This document shows positions 1 to 8,586 of a DNA stretch of 64,000 nt, piece by piece (the first letter of the stretch is position 1; every line of letters begins with the position of its first letter). The notes beneath the pieces are model-generated. The model was not told the DNA's origin. It did no database searches and saw nothing but the letters and a program-made list of their open reading frames with translations. The stretch covers positions 1-64,000 of the forward strand of contig NZ_CP065383.1 of the NCBI RefSeq assembly GCF_015775515.1. Direction: 5' to 3'. This DNA is from Atribacter laminatus. Its GTDB lineage: Bacteria; Atribacterota; Atribacteria; Atribacterales; Atribacteraceae. A program made the position numbers and the translations under genes.

Positions 1-55
1 ACTGCTTCCTATTTTAGGTATGCCTTTTTAAAATTTGAAAAAAGATTGATTTAGA

Positions 56-1027
56 TTAAGCTTTTCCGTCGCTCCCTAAAAGTTCACACTTGGCAATATA
101 CATTTTGGTAAGCTCATCACGGGCTGGACCCAAATATTTGCGTGGATCAAATTCTTTGGGATGTTCACTCATATACTTTCTAATCATGGCTGTCATAACC
201 AAACGACCATCTGAATCGATATTTACTTTACAAACTGCCGACTTAACTGCTTTTTTAATTTGTTCTTCCGGTACTCCAGCGGTATTTTCTAATTGTCCAC
301 CGAACTGGTTAATGATATCAACATATTTCGGCAACACCGAAGAAGCTCCATGAAGAACGATGGGAAAACCGGGGAGTCGTCGTTCTACTTCTTCGAGGAT
401 GTCAAAACGCAGAGGAGGAACAGATTCACCAGGTTTCACTTTAAATTTATAAGCTCCATGAGACGTTCCAATCGATATCGCCAAACTGTCGACACCGGTT
501 TTGGTAACGAAGTCTTCAACTTCCTCAGGTCGAGTATAATGAGTCACTTCTGATGATACATGTTCCTCAATACCAGCCAGGACTCCCAACTCTCCTTCAA
601 CTGTTACATTGTGAGCATGGGCATATTCAACGACTTTTTTGGTTAAGTCAACATTTTCATCATAGGGAAGAGAAGAACCGTCAATCATGACATTGGAAAA
701 TCCAAAATCAACACAACTTTTCGCCAGTTCGTAAGAATCACCGTGGTCAAGATTGAGAGCAATGGGAATATTGCTTCCTGCTTCGCGTGCCATCGCCACT
801 GCCCCAGGTACCATATACCTGAGCAAGGTCTGATTGGCATATTGACGGGCTCCTTTTGATATTTGAAGAATTACCGGTGAATTACATTCTACACAGGCAT
901 TGATGATCGCTTGCAATTGTTCCATGTTATTAAAATTGTAAGCTGGTACGGCATAACCGCCCTTCATCGCCTTCCCAAACATTTCTCGACTATTCACTAA
1001 CCCTAATTCTTTAAAACTCACTGCCAT
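56..1027 (-). CDS. fba: Class II fructose-bisphosphate aldolase
   Basis: This 323-residue protein is a zinc-dependent class II aldolase that interconverts fructose-1,6-bisphosphate with dihydroxyacetone phosphate and glyceraldehyde-3-phosphate in cytoplasmic glycolysis/gluconeogenesis. The sequence shows LDHGD at residues 93-97 (catalytic Asp94 and zinc ligand His95), VEGELG at 143-148, GTSHGAYK around His190, VLHGASS with His226, and KVNIDSDGR around Asn269 for phosphate binding. The start is supported by a strong AGGAGG site 8 bases upstream. It may act on a related ketose bisphosphate such as tagatose-bisphosphate, since the family is broad. It stands alone, with the GGDEF/HD-GYP gene upstream on the same strand and 283 bases between them. 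Confidence 0.93.
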   Translation of the reverse strand: MAVSFKELGLVNSREMFGKAMKGGYAVPAYNFNNMEQLQAIINACVECNSPVILQISKGARQYANQTLLRYMVPGAVAMAREAGSNIPIALNLDHGDSYELAKSCVDFGFSNVMIDGSSLPYDENVDLTKKVVEYAHAHNVTVEGELGVLAGIEEHVSSEVTHYTRPEEVEDFVTKTGVDSLAISIGTSHGAYKFKVKPGESVPPLRFDILEEVERRLPGFPIVLHGASSVLPKYVDIINQFGGQLENTAGVPEEQIKKAVKSAVCKVNIDSDGRLVMTAMIRKYMSEHPKEFDPRKYLGPARDELTKMYIAKCELLGSDGKA

Positions 1028-1310
1028 ATTATTTTCCTCCTGTTTTATGAGATTAGGTTCAGATTAAATGCGGAAGTACGATTAGAATATCAAATGCAGA
1101 AATCGTTCTGGTGATTTTATCATCATACTACCGTTTACCCTATTGTATTCTTGGTGCCAAGCACAAAAAGAATACCTATATATAACCTGAATCAAAAAAA
1201 CGGACGTCAAACCGCTTGAATAATCTGGCACCCTTATATAACTGTCGGGTATTTTACCACGTAGTTGGTTTAAAAAAAAGATATTGATTTTTTATTCTTG
1301 CTGTATATCT

Positions 1311-3083
1311 TCATACCTTTTCGTTGATTATGATTTCAATAAAAATATTCGCTAATGTTGGATCAAACTGGGTTCCGGATGCCCTTTTAATTTCTTCAAT
1401 AGCTTCCTCATTGCTCATTTTTTGTTTATAAGCACGACCAGATATCATGACGTCATACGCATCTACAATTGAAAGAATCCGGGATGACAAGGGTATGTCC
1501 TCTCCCTTTAACCCTCGAGGATATCCGGTCCCATCCCATCTTTCATGATGAGTGAGAATACCTTTGGCAATAAAGGCCAGGTCTGGGGATGATTGGGCAA
1601 TTCTATATCCGACTTCCGGATGTTGTTTTATCAATCTCCATTCGTCCAAAGAAAGTTCTGACGCTTTAGTTAATATTGATTGAGGTATCACCACTTTCCC
1701 AATATCATGAAGCACGGCCAATAAACGAAGCTCACTTTTTAACGATCCTGGTAAATTCATCTTTTCACACATCTGGTCACACAAGGTTTGTAATCTCAGG
1801 GCGTGCAATTCAGTTTCTTCGCTTACTTCGATTAAGGTTCTCTCCAGGGTCGATATGACCGCCGACCGATTGCTTTGCTCGCTCATTAATTTCTGTTGAT
1901 ACATATTATCTTCAGCATGTTTGAGAATTAAATGGATGTCTTGTTGAATGAAGGTTTTTGTCTCACACCCTAAAGCAATGCTGGGTGGGATTGGTCCAAA
2001 TTGAGTTTGACTGATTTTATTACTAATCCTTTCAATAATACCTTCCGCTTCCTGGGTGGTTGTATTCGGAAGAAGAATGACAAATTCATCTCCCCCATAA
2101 CGGGCAACGGTATCCGCTTGCCTACAGGACTCTTTTAAACTATTGGCAGCAATTTTTAATAGCCTATCACCTTCATCATGGCCAAAAGCATCGTTCACTA
2201 ATTTAAGCCCATTCATATCTCCCATAATAACGCTAATCGGTAAATACCTTAAATTATCGTATTTTTCCAATTCGTTCTCAAAGTAGGCTCGGTTATAAAT
2301 CCCGGTAAGTGAATCATGGAAAGTTAAATACCTAATTTTTTCTTCGACTTTTTTTCGCTCGGTTATATCCCGCACAACACAATTTCCATATACTTTCCCA
2401 TCTCTCTTTATGGAATTACAGTGACATTCAGTAACCACCCGCTGACCCTGCTTTGTTATAAATACCATCTCGAATAATTGTTCACTTTCGGTCTGGTACA
2501 GCTTACTCAAAAAATACCGCATCTTTTTGGCATAATCTGGGCTGATTAATTGGTCACAGGTCAGCGTGAGAAACTCTTCTTTTTCATACCCTAGCATCTT
2601 CCCCACAATGGTGTTGGTGTTTAAAATCTTGACGTAACCATAGATATCGGTTATCTCAAAAACGAATAAACCATCCACGATGGTATCAAATAGCTGGTGG
2701 TACTTTATTCCTTTCCGTTCAAGGGAATCAAGCATTTTTGCCAGGTTTGTTTTTTGACTCCGAACCACGTCAAGCAATCTTCCTAAAGAAATACCGATAA
2801 AAAGATAAAGGAAGGTTCCCATGATCATAAAAGAAGAATCAATTTGTCGAGGGCTTTTTGCTATAAAATATCCCAGGGTTATTATCGAATAAGCTGCCGC
2901 CACTACTCCTCCCTTTAACCCCCATATCATTGTGAACAAAAAAATCAAGAGGGTTCCCATAATCCCTCTTTCAGGAATGCCAACATAGCTGGATAAAAAG
3001 GGGATTAAAACGGCGTAGGATATAACTGCAATAATTACCATTAATCTTTTATTCTTGCGGAATTTTGCAAAAAAAATCTCCAT
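1311..3083 (-). CDS. Membrane GGDEF/HD-GYP cyclic-di-GMP protein, paralog 1
   Basis: This 590-residue protein probably both makes and breaks cyclic di-GMP. About four membrane segments lie in residues 13-104. A PAS-like sensor spans 125-245. The GGDEF domain has YGGDEF at 329-334 with an intact RxxD inhibitory site (RQAD, 321-324). The HD-GYP domain has LHDIGK at 458-463 and HHERWDGTGYP at 512-522. Catalytic residues look intact in both domains, so a bifunctional enzyme is plausible but which activity dominates cannot be read from sequence. No ribosome site precedes the ATG, and a sigma-28-like promoter lies only 9 bases upstream. Positions 1766-2401 read as identical to 12632-13267 in paralog 2. 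Confidence 0.92.
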   Translation of the reverse strand: MEIFFAKFRKNKRLMVIIAVISYAVLIPFLSSYVGIPERGIMGTLLIFLFTMIWGLKGGVVAAAYSIITLGYFIAKSPRQIDSSFMIMGTFLYLFIGISLGRLLDVVRSQKTNLAKMLDSLERKGIKYHQLFDTIVDGLFVFEITDIYGYVKILNTNTIVGKMLGYEKEEFLTLTCDQLISPDYAKKMRYFLSKLYQTESEQLFEMVFITKQGQRVVTECHCNSIKRDGKVYGNCVVRDITERKKVEEKIRYLTFHDSLTGIYNRAYFENELEKYDNLRYLPISVIMGDMNGLKLVNDAFGHDEGDRLLKIAANSLKESCRQADTVARYGGDEFVILLPNTTTQEAEGIIERISNKISQTQFGPIPPSIALGCETKTFIQQDIHLILKHAEDNMYQQKLMSEQSNRSAVISTLERTLIEVSEETELHALRLQTLCDQMCEKMNLPGSLKSELRLLAVLHDIGKVVIPQSILTKASELSLDEWRLIKQHPEVGYRIAQSSPDLAFIAKGILTHHERWDGTGYPRGLKGEDIPLSSRILSIVDAYDVMISGRAYKQKMSNEEAIEEIKRASGTQFDPTLANIFIEIIINEKV

Positions 3084-3092
3084 AATAGTGAT

Positions 3093-3119
3093 TTATCGTC
3101 AAATAGACTGATTTCTTTA
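3093..3119 (-). promoter_or_regulatory. Sigma-28 (SigD/FliA)-type promoter of GGDEF/HD-GYP paralog 1
   Basis: On the minus strand a TAAA box is followed by exactly 15 bases and then GACGATAA, one base off the flagellar-sigma -10 consensus GCCGATAA. Nine bases separate the -10 from the ATG, so the mRNA would be nearly leaderless. The same arrangement precedes the other two paralogs. Confidence 0.6.
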
Positions 3120-3241
3120 GAAAAATCAAAATATTTCTCAAAATGAAGTTCTAATCCTTCTATTCGAAAATACTCAAAATGGATAAGTAAATTTCCATAC
3201 CGACCTCTGCCTATTTTAATCATCAAAATTCTTATGAATTT

Positions 3242-3270
3242 TCCACAAAACTGAAAAACCATTCTATGAT
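3242..3270 (+). promoter_or_regulatory. Promoter of small-ORF copy 1
   Basis: TCCACA at 3242-3247, a 17-base spacer and TATGAT at 3265-3270 form a housekeeping-type promoter. An AGGAGG site follows at 3277-3282. The same boxes with the same spacing precede the related ORF at 58130. Confidence 0.5.
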
Positions 3271-3290
3271 GTTCATAGGAGGTAAACTTC

Positions 3291-3487
3291 ATGCCCGAAC
3301 TCACACACATTCAAAACTATATCGCCCGAATTCAGGCTGATCTTTATTGGATTGAAAGAACCATTGAAAAATTACATCCCCCCAGGATATTAATTCCATA
3401 AAGGTCATTCACCGGTTTGCCAATGCAGGCTATTTATCAGCGCAGGCCGTAAGCGATCTCACGAAGGAAATGATTGAGGAGAAATAA
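3291..3487 (+). pseudogene. Frameshifted member of a small helical protein family (copy 1)
   Basis: The reading frame opens with MPELT and matches the intact ORF at 58130 (RIQADLYWIERTIEK), then loses frame at about 3371-3384, where it has two bases more than that copy, and stops at TAA. Downstream in another frame the remaining family motif (ANAGYLSAQA, SDL) is still readable up to 3487. Promoter and ribosome site are well preserved, so a 35-40 residue truncated peptide could still be made. It lies divergently from GGDEF/HD-GYP paralog 1, as the intact copy does from paralog 3. Function is unknown. Confidence 0.7.
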
Positions 3488-3493
3488 AAAAAT

Positions 3494-3515
3494 CCCCCGG
3501 TTTTTACACCGGGGG
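3494..3515. terminator. Bidirectional terminator hairpin
   Basis: CCCCCGGT at 3494-3501 pairs with ACCGGGGG at 3508-3515. A run of A on the left side becomes a U-tract for minus-strand transcripts, so it ends the minus-strand 30-residue ORF well. It also closes the plus-strand small ORF, with a poorer U-tract. A diverged copy lies at about 58331-58352. Confidence 0.6.
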
Positions 3516-3599
3516 TTGTATAGTATTTATGAAGCCACCCTCGGCAGAGGGAGCCAGTCTCCACCGAGGATGAAGGAGGATTGCAACGAGAGTCAAGCG

Positions 3600-3692
3600 T
3601 TAGAACTTGATCATTTTGAATCGATATAACAGAATCAAAATTATTGCTGGTACAAATATTAACCAGAACGCAAGACTACGGGTTGTCTTCAT
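3600..3692 (-). CDS. 30-residue predicted single-pass membrane peptide
   Basis: A GGAGGT site precedes an ATG opening a 30-codon frame. It has a basic N-terminus (MKTTRS), a hydrophobic segment of about 18 residues and a basic tail (YRFKMIKF). Its ATG overlaps the stop of the upstream broken coiled-coil ORF in an ATGA arrangement, which suggests translational coupling. A decayed copy at about 58440-58540 has ATC in place of the start and a TAA after the Trp codon. It could be a small regulator or the remnant of a mobile-element gene, and no function is assignable. Confidence 0.4.
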   Translation of the reverse strand: MKTTRSLAFWLIFVPAIILILLYRFKMIKF

Positions 3693-3905
3693 TTTTCTTT
3701 TACCTCCGATTCTATAAGTTCATTGCCCTGGTAAAATCTGGCTTCCAATTCCTTCGCTTTCTCTAACATCGCTTTCTGAACGCCGATTTTCTCTTGATAC
3801 GCCACTCGTGCAGCGGCTTAAGCTTCAGGCGGTGGTACATCATCCCACCCCGCTTCATCCATTTTTTGAATGATGAGTTCGATCGCTTTCTTCAGCTTCT
3901 CCGCT
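3689..3905 (-). pseudogene. Broken coiled-coil ORF
   Basis: The minus strand encodes a lysine- and glutamate-rich helical sequence (AEKLKKAIELIIQKMDEAGW, then VAYQEKIGVQKAM) interrupted by a TAA at 3818-3820 and ending in TGA at 3689-3691. A hydrophobic stretch precedes it in a different frame at about 3905-3990, as if a membrane-anchored coiled-coil protein had suffered a nonsense change and a frameshift. It overlaps the 30-residue ORF by 4 bases. It sits against the recombinase tail at 4006, so both may derive from one lost integrated element. Confidence 0.45.
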
Positions 3906-4005
3906 CCAGCCCAAGTAAAAAAATAAAACACAAATAAAAACCAAATATTATAATTACAAGAGTCACAAATATTATCTTCGCCAGGATAAAGTTGAAGAAA
4001 TCGTC

Positions 4006-4512
4006 ATGGAATCGGTGAAAACCACCCTCTTGAGCAAAGCGTATATCAAATCTTTGCAGAACTTCCTTCAATCCTTCAATGAAAATCATACTGTATCGAT
4101 CAAGCAATACGACAAGGAACTCCTTCAGGTTGAGAAAAAAATCGGGAATATCCGGATGGCCATCGAGGATGGCATGTATTCAAGGGAACTTAAAGAACGG
4201 ATGGAAGAATTAGAATTACAAAAGCAATCTATCATCAAGGAAATCGAAAGTATTCAGCGGACCAAGGAAAAGCTCGCGTACGGTGAAGACGAAATACGGG
4301 AGCAATTGGCTTCATTGAGAGAAGATTTGGACGATGAAGATTCATCGGTCAGGAAAAACACGGCAAAAATTATCATCAGCAGGATTGAAGCGAATCGCGA
4401 AAAAGAGCTTAAAGTCTACATAAACACACTTCAAGCGTACGGTTTAGGTGGTGCCGGGAGCCCGCAGGGTTCAAAACCGTACGTTTTAATGATAAAAGCC
4501 CATGCTTCTTGA
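4006..4512 (+). pseudogene. C-terminal fragment of a large serine recombinase
   Basis: The 168 residues consist of a long charged coiled coil (KQYDKELLQVEKKIGNIRMA, SRELKERMEELELQKQSIIK) followed by a basic segment. This matches the C-terminal coiled-coil region of large serine recombinases. The catalytic resolvase domain with its serine and the zinc ribbon are absent: upstream sequence in frame is AT-rich and unrecognisable. It is probably a relic of an integrated element. The identification rests on coiled-coil composition and domain order known for the family, so an unrelated coiled-coil protein is possible. Confidence 0.5.
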
Positions 4513-4589
4513 GTTTTTTGACTCATTTTTTAATTAGAGATGGTTTCACAATAGGGTACGGTTTTTTCCCTGAAAGGAGGGCATCATTC

Positions 4590-4763
4590 ATGGTAAAAAA
4601 AATTTTAGAATCTTACCTTCCCCGGATCCAGGCCAACGTGTACTGGATTGAGAAAGCTTTGGAAAAAGGAGCGGAGAGCGAGTATGAGAAAGTTATCATC
4701 AATAAGCTGGCAAATATCGGGTATCTGGCAAGTCAGGCGATCAGCGATTTGACGGAAGATTAA
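4590..4763 (+). CDS. Small helical protein of a repeated local family (copy 2, intact)
   Basis: The 57-residue frame starts at the ATG that follows a GGAGG site by 9 bases. A longer frame opening at 4509 lacks such a site. The sequence predicts two helices joined by an acidic loop, with the family pattern RIQA-x-x-YWIE near the N-terminus and LANIGYL-x-x-QAISDL near the C-terminus. It is followed in the opposite orientation by an ISL3-type N-terminal fragment, and this pair is repeated at 49783-50385. The function is unknown. The retained frame and ribosome site argue that it is translated. Confidence 0.55.
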   Translation: MVKKILESYLPRIQANVYWIEKALEKGAESEYEKVIINKLANIGYLASQAISDLTED

Positions 4764-4851
4764 AATTGAGAAAAAAAAGATCCTCATACATTATAGGAAT
4801 AAAAGATTGATATAAAGTTACAACAAAAAGGACCCTGATTGTAAAAACCAG

Positions 4852-5103
4852 TCATGAGAATTTCTTTTTTAGAGATGAGAGAAAAAATAATATTATTGAA
4901 TTGGGAAAACTAAAATCTCTCCCCTTTCGTTCGTGATAGGAATGAATACTTTTCACTTTGTGCTGACAGTGGTGACAGACTGGGTCATAGCGTTCATCTG
5001 GGTGAATTGTCATAGTGACCATTTGTTTTTCTTGATCAAAGGACTGTTTCATTACCTTGACTCGACAAAAATCAAAGAATGGATTAAGCCGTATCTGGGA
5101 CAT
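4852..5103 (-). pseudogene. N-terminal zinc-finger fragment of ISL3-family transposase
   Basis: The 83 residues start at an ATG after an AGGAGG site and contain a Cys-x2-Cys zinc-binding motif (DPVCHHCQHKVKSIHSYHER) as found at the N-terminus of ISL3-family transposases. The rest of that roughly 400-residue protein is missing. The same truncated unit exists at 49984-50385 with an equivalent end point, so it was duplicated after truncation or deleted twice at the same point. It could persist as a small DNA-binding protein, but no evidence shows this. Confidence 0.6.
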
Positions 5104-5265
5104 CGCTTTGCCTCCTCTAGACTATTTTTGGTGATGCAAATACTGTATCCAGAAAAGCAAGCGGTGTCCATTTTTATTTGACTTTTTTATTAAGTATTTG
5201 GGAGAAGAACCTAAAATAAAAAAACAGCAAAATTTAATAGAACCAAAAAAAGTGAGAAAGATAAT

Positions 5266-6132
5266 CTATCCTTTTACCGCACCCGCCGATAAGCCCTTAA
5301 TAATATGCTTTTGTGCAATAATAAAGAATATTAAGCCAGGTGTTATTGCTAATATCTGCGTAGCAGAAAGAGCATTCCAAAGAATTCCTTCTTCACCAAT
5401 AAAAAAGTAAACACCAACAGTAATTGGATGTAAAGATTGGTCATTTAAAATAATGAAAGGAAACATAAATTCAGCCCATGCCCAAAGAAAAGATATAATC
5501 GCAATAGCAGAAATCCCTGGGGCTAGAATTGGTACGGCTATTTTATACAATATCTTCATCCTGCTACAACCATCAATAGAAGCAGCGTCAATTAATTCTT
5601 TTGGAAATGCTTCAAATAAACTTTTTAACATCCACACACAAAGTGGATATATTATTGCAACGATAAATATAACAACTCCAGGTCGGGTATTTATAAGCCC
5701 GATCTTTGAATACATGATAACAAAGGGGAGCCATAAAGCCTGCGGTGGTATTAGTCGTGTTGCAAAAAAAGAAAAAAGGATTTTCCTACTACCTCGAAAT
5801 GGAAATTGAGTCAATCCATAAATAGTAACGGTTGCCGATAAGGTAACTATAATAGACGCTGATAGAGAATAAATCACGGAATTTAAAATATAGGTTGGAA
5901 CGGGTGCAGTTAAAAGAGAAAATTCATAACCAGAAAGACTTGGATCTACCGGGAATAATGTTGGAGGCCATGAATAAATTTCTTGTGTTGTTTTAATTGA
6001 GGTAATAAAAGACCAATAAAAAGGAAACAATAAAAAAACAAAAATTGCGATAAGTACAATATAAGGCGTGTTTCTATATTCTAGAATCCCATTAATCACT
6101 CTTCTTATTCCAAATTTTTCATTACCGTACAT
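5266..6132 (-). CDS. Sugar ABC transporter permease, MalG type
   Basis: This 288-residue inner-membrane protein has six predicted membrane segments and the cytoplasmic EAA loop (ELIDAASIDGCSRMKILYKI) that docks the ATPase. It forms a CUT1-type importer with the MalF-type permease directly upstream and the binding protein at 7089. No ATPase gene is present in the cluster, so a shared MsmX-like ATPase elsewhere is expected. The start shares one base with the stop of the upstream permease, giving translational coupling. The two enolase-superfamily genes in the operon suggest a sugar acid or its glycoside as substrate. Confidence 0.9.
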   Translation of the reverse strand: MYGNEKFGIRRVINGILEYRNTPYIVLIAIFVFLLFPFYWSFITSIKTTQEIYSWPPTLFPVDPSLSGYEFSLLTAPVPTYILNSVIYSLSASIIVTLSATVTIYGLTQFPFRGSRKILFSFFATRLIPPQALWLPFVIMYSKIGLINTRPGVVIFIVAIIYPLCVWMLKSLFEAFPKELIDAASIDGCSRMKILYKIAVPILAPGISAIAIISFLWAWAEFMFPFIILNDQSLHPITVGVYFFIGEEGILWNALSATQILAITPGLIFFIIAQKHIIKGLSAGAVKG

Positions 6133-7004
6133 TATATGTTCGACCCCTTCCTAAGAAAGTACGACAATACAAAATATGAAGGTATTATTATAGTAATTGT
6201 TAGCAAAATACTAATGGCACCTGCTCTTCCAAAATTTAAAAATCGATAAACATAGTCCCAGAGTAGTTGACCTGCATGATAGGTTGCTTTTCCAGGACCA
6301 CCACCGGTTAGTGATACAAATACATCAGGGGTTCGAAATGTGTACATCCAAATTATCAGTAGAGCAATCACTATATTTTGTTTATTTAGAGACAAAGAAA
6401 TATACCAAAATCTTTGGATAGCATCTGCACCATCAATCTTTGCTGCTTCATATAATTCATCAGATATACTTTCTAATCCGGCTAACAATAAAACAGTCAT
6501 AAAAGGTATATAGGACCAAGTAGTGGTCATTATCCCACAAAACATTGCAAGCGCCGGATTTACAAGAAAACCAATATTTTCATTAGTTAATCCAAACAGA
6601 ATTAGTAAGTAATTTAAAATGCCTGTTTCTTTACTAAAAATCCATCTCCACATAAAGCCTGATACTATCAAAGGTGCAGCCCAAGGAAGAATAGATAAAG
6701 TCCTAAAAATTGATTTTGCTCTTCGAATACCACGTAAAGAATGTGCAACCATTAAACTAAACAACAAAGTAAAACCTGCAGATCCAAGACTATATAATGT
6801 AGATATTTTCCAACTATTATAAAAATCTTTTGAATTTAATGCCCATTTATAGTTAGCTATGCCGTTATATGTAATCGGGGTAATAAAATCATAACGAAGC
6901 AGGCTAATGTATAAGTTATATATTACAGGATATAATATTAGCGCAACGATGATCAACAATCCGGGTAAACTACAATATATTCCAAATTTTTTATTAGATA
7001 TCAC
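6132..7004 (-). CDS. Sugar ABC transporter permease, MalF type
   Basis: This 290-residue polytopic membrane protein carries the EAA motif (SDELYEAAKIDGADAIQRFW) and about six membrane spans, the first near residues 10-30. The start is GTG, preceded by GGAGG 10 bases upstream. It pairs with the MalG-type subunit, overlapping it by one base, and follows the binding-protein gene after an 84-base gap that holds a strong hairpin. That hairpin probably lowers permease expression relative to the binding protein. Confidence 0.9.
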   Translation of the reverse strand: MISNKKFGIYCSLPGLLIIVALILYPVIYNLYISLLRYDFITPITYNGIANYKWALNSKDFYNSWKISTLYSLGSAGFTLLFSLMVAHSLRGIRRAKSIFRTLSILPWAAPLIVSGFMWRWIFSKETGILNYLLILFGLTNENIGFLVNPALAMFCGIMTTTWSYIPFMTVLLLAGLESISDELYEAAKIDGADAIQRFWYISLSLNKQNIVIALLIIWMYTFRTPDVFVSLTGGGPGKATYHAGQLLWDYVYRFLNFGRAGAISILLTITIIIPSYFVLSYFLRKGSNI

Positions 7005-7035
7005 AGAACAATACCTCCTCTGTTAATTCTGTTTT

Positions 7036-7072
7036 GGCTAAACGGCTCTTGATTTTTAAAAGCCGTTTAGCC
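7036..7072 (-). promoter_or_regulatory. Intercistronic hairpin between binding protein and permeases
   Basis: Two 12-base arms (7036-7047 and 7061-7072) pair perfectly around a 13-base loop. No U-tract follows on the minus strand, so it is more likely a 3'-stabilising or partial-readthrough structure than a full terminator. Such hairpins commonly keep the binding-protein mRNA in excess over the permease mRNA. Confidence 0.65.
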
Positions 7073-7088
7073 ATTTTTTATTATTTAT

Positions 7089-8561
7089 TTAACGTGGAAG
7101 CTGTTCTGCATAATCTTGAATAGCTTGAATTGCATCATCAATTGTTGTTTGCCCGGTCACAACTTGTGCAAATTGTGATTTTACTTCGGTACCCAATTGT
7201 GGGAACCCAGGAAGTAATTGCTCAGTTTTACCATATTTCATCAATGTTGCACGAATATTCAAATAGGGTATTTCTTCGATATGAGCAGGATGAGGATTAC
7301 CAATCTCTTCAGCTACTGAGTCAGCTAAATTCCAGTTGACTTTACTTGGTAGAGTTGGGTCATCATAAAGCGATAACATATAAGCCTCGTTTCCTTCAAC
7401 AATTAATTCATTTGTTTGTGCTTCTTTACTTCTCAAGAAATCTAAAAATAACATTGCTGCTGCCTGGTGATTATCTGGAGCATACTTATTAATAACACCA
7501 GAATTACCATTTAGCCATCCAACTCTACCTTCTTCTGGATCGCCTGGTGCCCATTTTGGTGGAGCCATAATTGCCCAATCATCAAATACTTCCGGGAATT
7601 CGGTCATATACTTCATGGTATATGAAGTCATAATACCAGCACCGAAAGCTGCTTGGCCAATACCAAATACTCTTCCTCTATCAATAAAATTATAGTTAAG
7701 GACTTCTTGGCTAGCTATATCTTCAAGTATGAAATTTGCCCAATAAGAAAATGCATTTTTCCATTCCTCGCTGAGCATATTTGGTTCATTACCCAAATAC
7801 CAGCTTCCACCTTGGCTGTAAAGAGTTCCTTGGAAAGAATCTATCCAATTTTCAAGAATTCCTGAGAAAACCATTCCATAGTATGACTCTCCTAATTCCT
7901 GTTTTGCCCACGTCCTACATTTTTTGGCAGCGGTATAAATATCTTGCCAATTATCCGGTACAGCTATACCACTTTTTTCCAACCAAGAAGGCCGATAAAA
8001 CACAACTCCCATACCCAATGCAGTTTCTTGAGAAGCCCACCAATGACCGTTTCTGAAATGAAGGTCCTTTAATGCAGGAGTAAAAAGATCTTGTACATCT
8101 TGGGGATACAAAAAGTCAATAGGAGTTAACCATTCTTCTCGAGCAAACGTACTCAACTCACGAACTGGACTCCCTACCAACAATAACGGAACACTTCCGT
8201 CTTGCGCTAAAAGTGTTGCTAAAGATTTTGCGTGTTCAAGCTCTGAAGGAACAGGTACAGCTTTAACTTTTAAACCTGTCAATTCTTCAAACAATTTAAT
8301 ATTCATTGCAGTTGCAATATCACCCGCTAAGCCTCCAGAATTGTAATAAACTAGCTCATCTACTCCTTTAATTGCATTTTCCCAGCCTTCAGGCAGAATG
8401 TATTTATCACCTGATATTCTTTCTGCCATAGAGACAGGTCCATTCCAATTAATAGTTTCCCAAGCTTTTTCTCCGAACGCTGCAAAACTAAATAAACTTA
8501 TGATCAAAGTAACAAAAGCTATTTTTAAAAATATTCCCCTTTTACTTTTTAAATAACTCAT
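7089..8561 (-). CDS. Extracellular sugar-binding protein of ABC importer
   Basis: This 490-residue family-1 solute-binding protein begins with a signal sequence (MSYLKSKRG, hydrophobic to about residue 30, AAFGEKAWE) and is exported to capture the substrate. A GGAGG site supports the start. It has typical binding-protein features: an N-terminal lobe ending in the LTGLKVKAVPVP stretch, a Trp/Tyr-rich cleft and a C-terminal helical region. No clear lipobox Cys is seen. It is the first transport gene after the enolase-superfamily enzyme (26-base gap), so transport and catabolism are co-expressed. Substrate identity is inferred only as a carbohydrate. Confidence 0.9.
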   Translation of the reverse strand: MSYLKSKRGIFLKIAFVTLIISLFSFAAFGEKAWETINWNGPVSMAERISGDKYILPEGWENAIKGVDELVYYNSGGLAGDIATAMNIKLFEELTGLKVKAVPVPSELEHAKSLATLLAQDGSVPLLLVGSPVRELSTFAREEWLTPIDFLYPQDVQDLFTPALKDLHFRNGHWWASQETALGMGVVFYRPSWLEKSGIAVPDNWQDIYTAAKKCRTWAKQELGESYYGMVFSGILENWIDSFQGTLYSQGGSWYLGNEPNMLSEEWKNAFSYWANFILEDIASQEVLNYNFIDRGRVFGIGQAAFGAGIMTSYTMKYMTEFPEVFDDWAIMAPPKWAPGDPEEGRVGWLNGNSGVINKYAPDNHQAAAMLFLDFLRSKEAQTNELIVEGNEAYMLSLYDDPTLPSKVNWNLADSVAEEIGNPHPAHIEEIPYLNIRATLMKYGKTEQLLPGFPQLGTEVKSQFAQVVTGQTTIDDAIQAIQDYAEQLPR

Positions 8562-8586
8562 TATTTTTACCTCCTTTTTTTAATTA

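Noticed and set aside
1150-1161. CTTGG-TG-CCAAG palindrome upstream of fba
   Set aside because: The arms are too short (5 bp) and no promoter with correct spacing aligns with it.
3533-3580. Possible structured RNA downstream of small-ORF copy 1
   Set aside because: The apparent CCTCGG/CCGAGG stem is not kept by compensating changes in the copy at 58373.
3892-4107. Minus-strand ORF of 71 residues over the recombinase tail
   Set aside because: It is antisense to a better-supported coiled-coil frame. Part of its hydrophobic end may belong to the broken ORF at 3689, but the ORF as a whole is not convincing.
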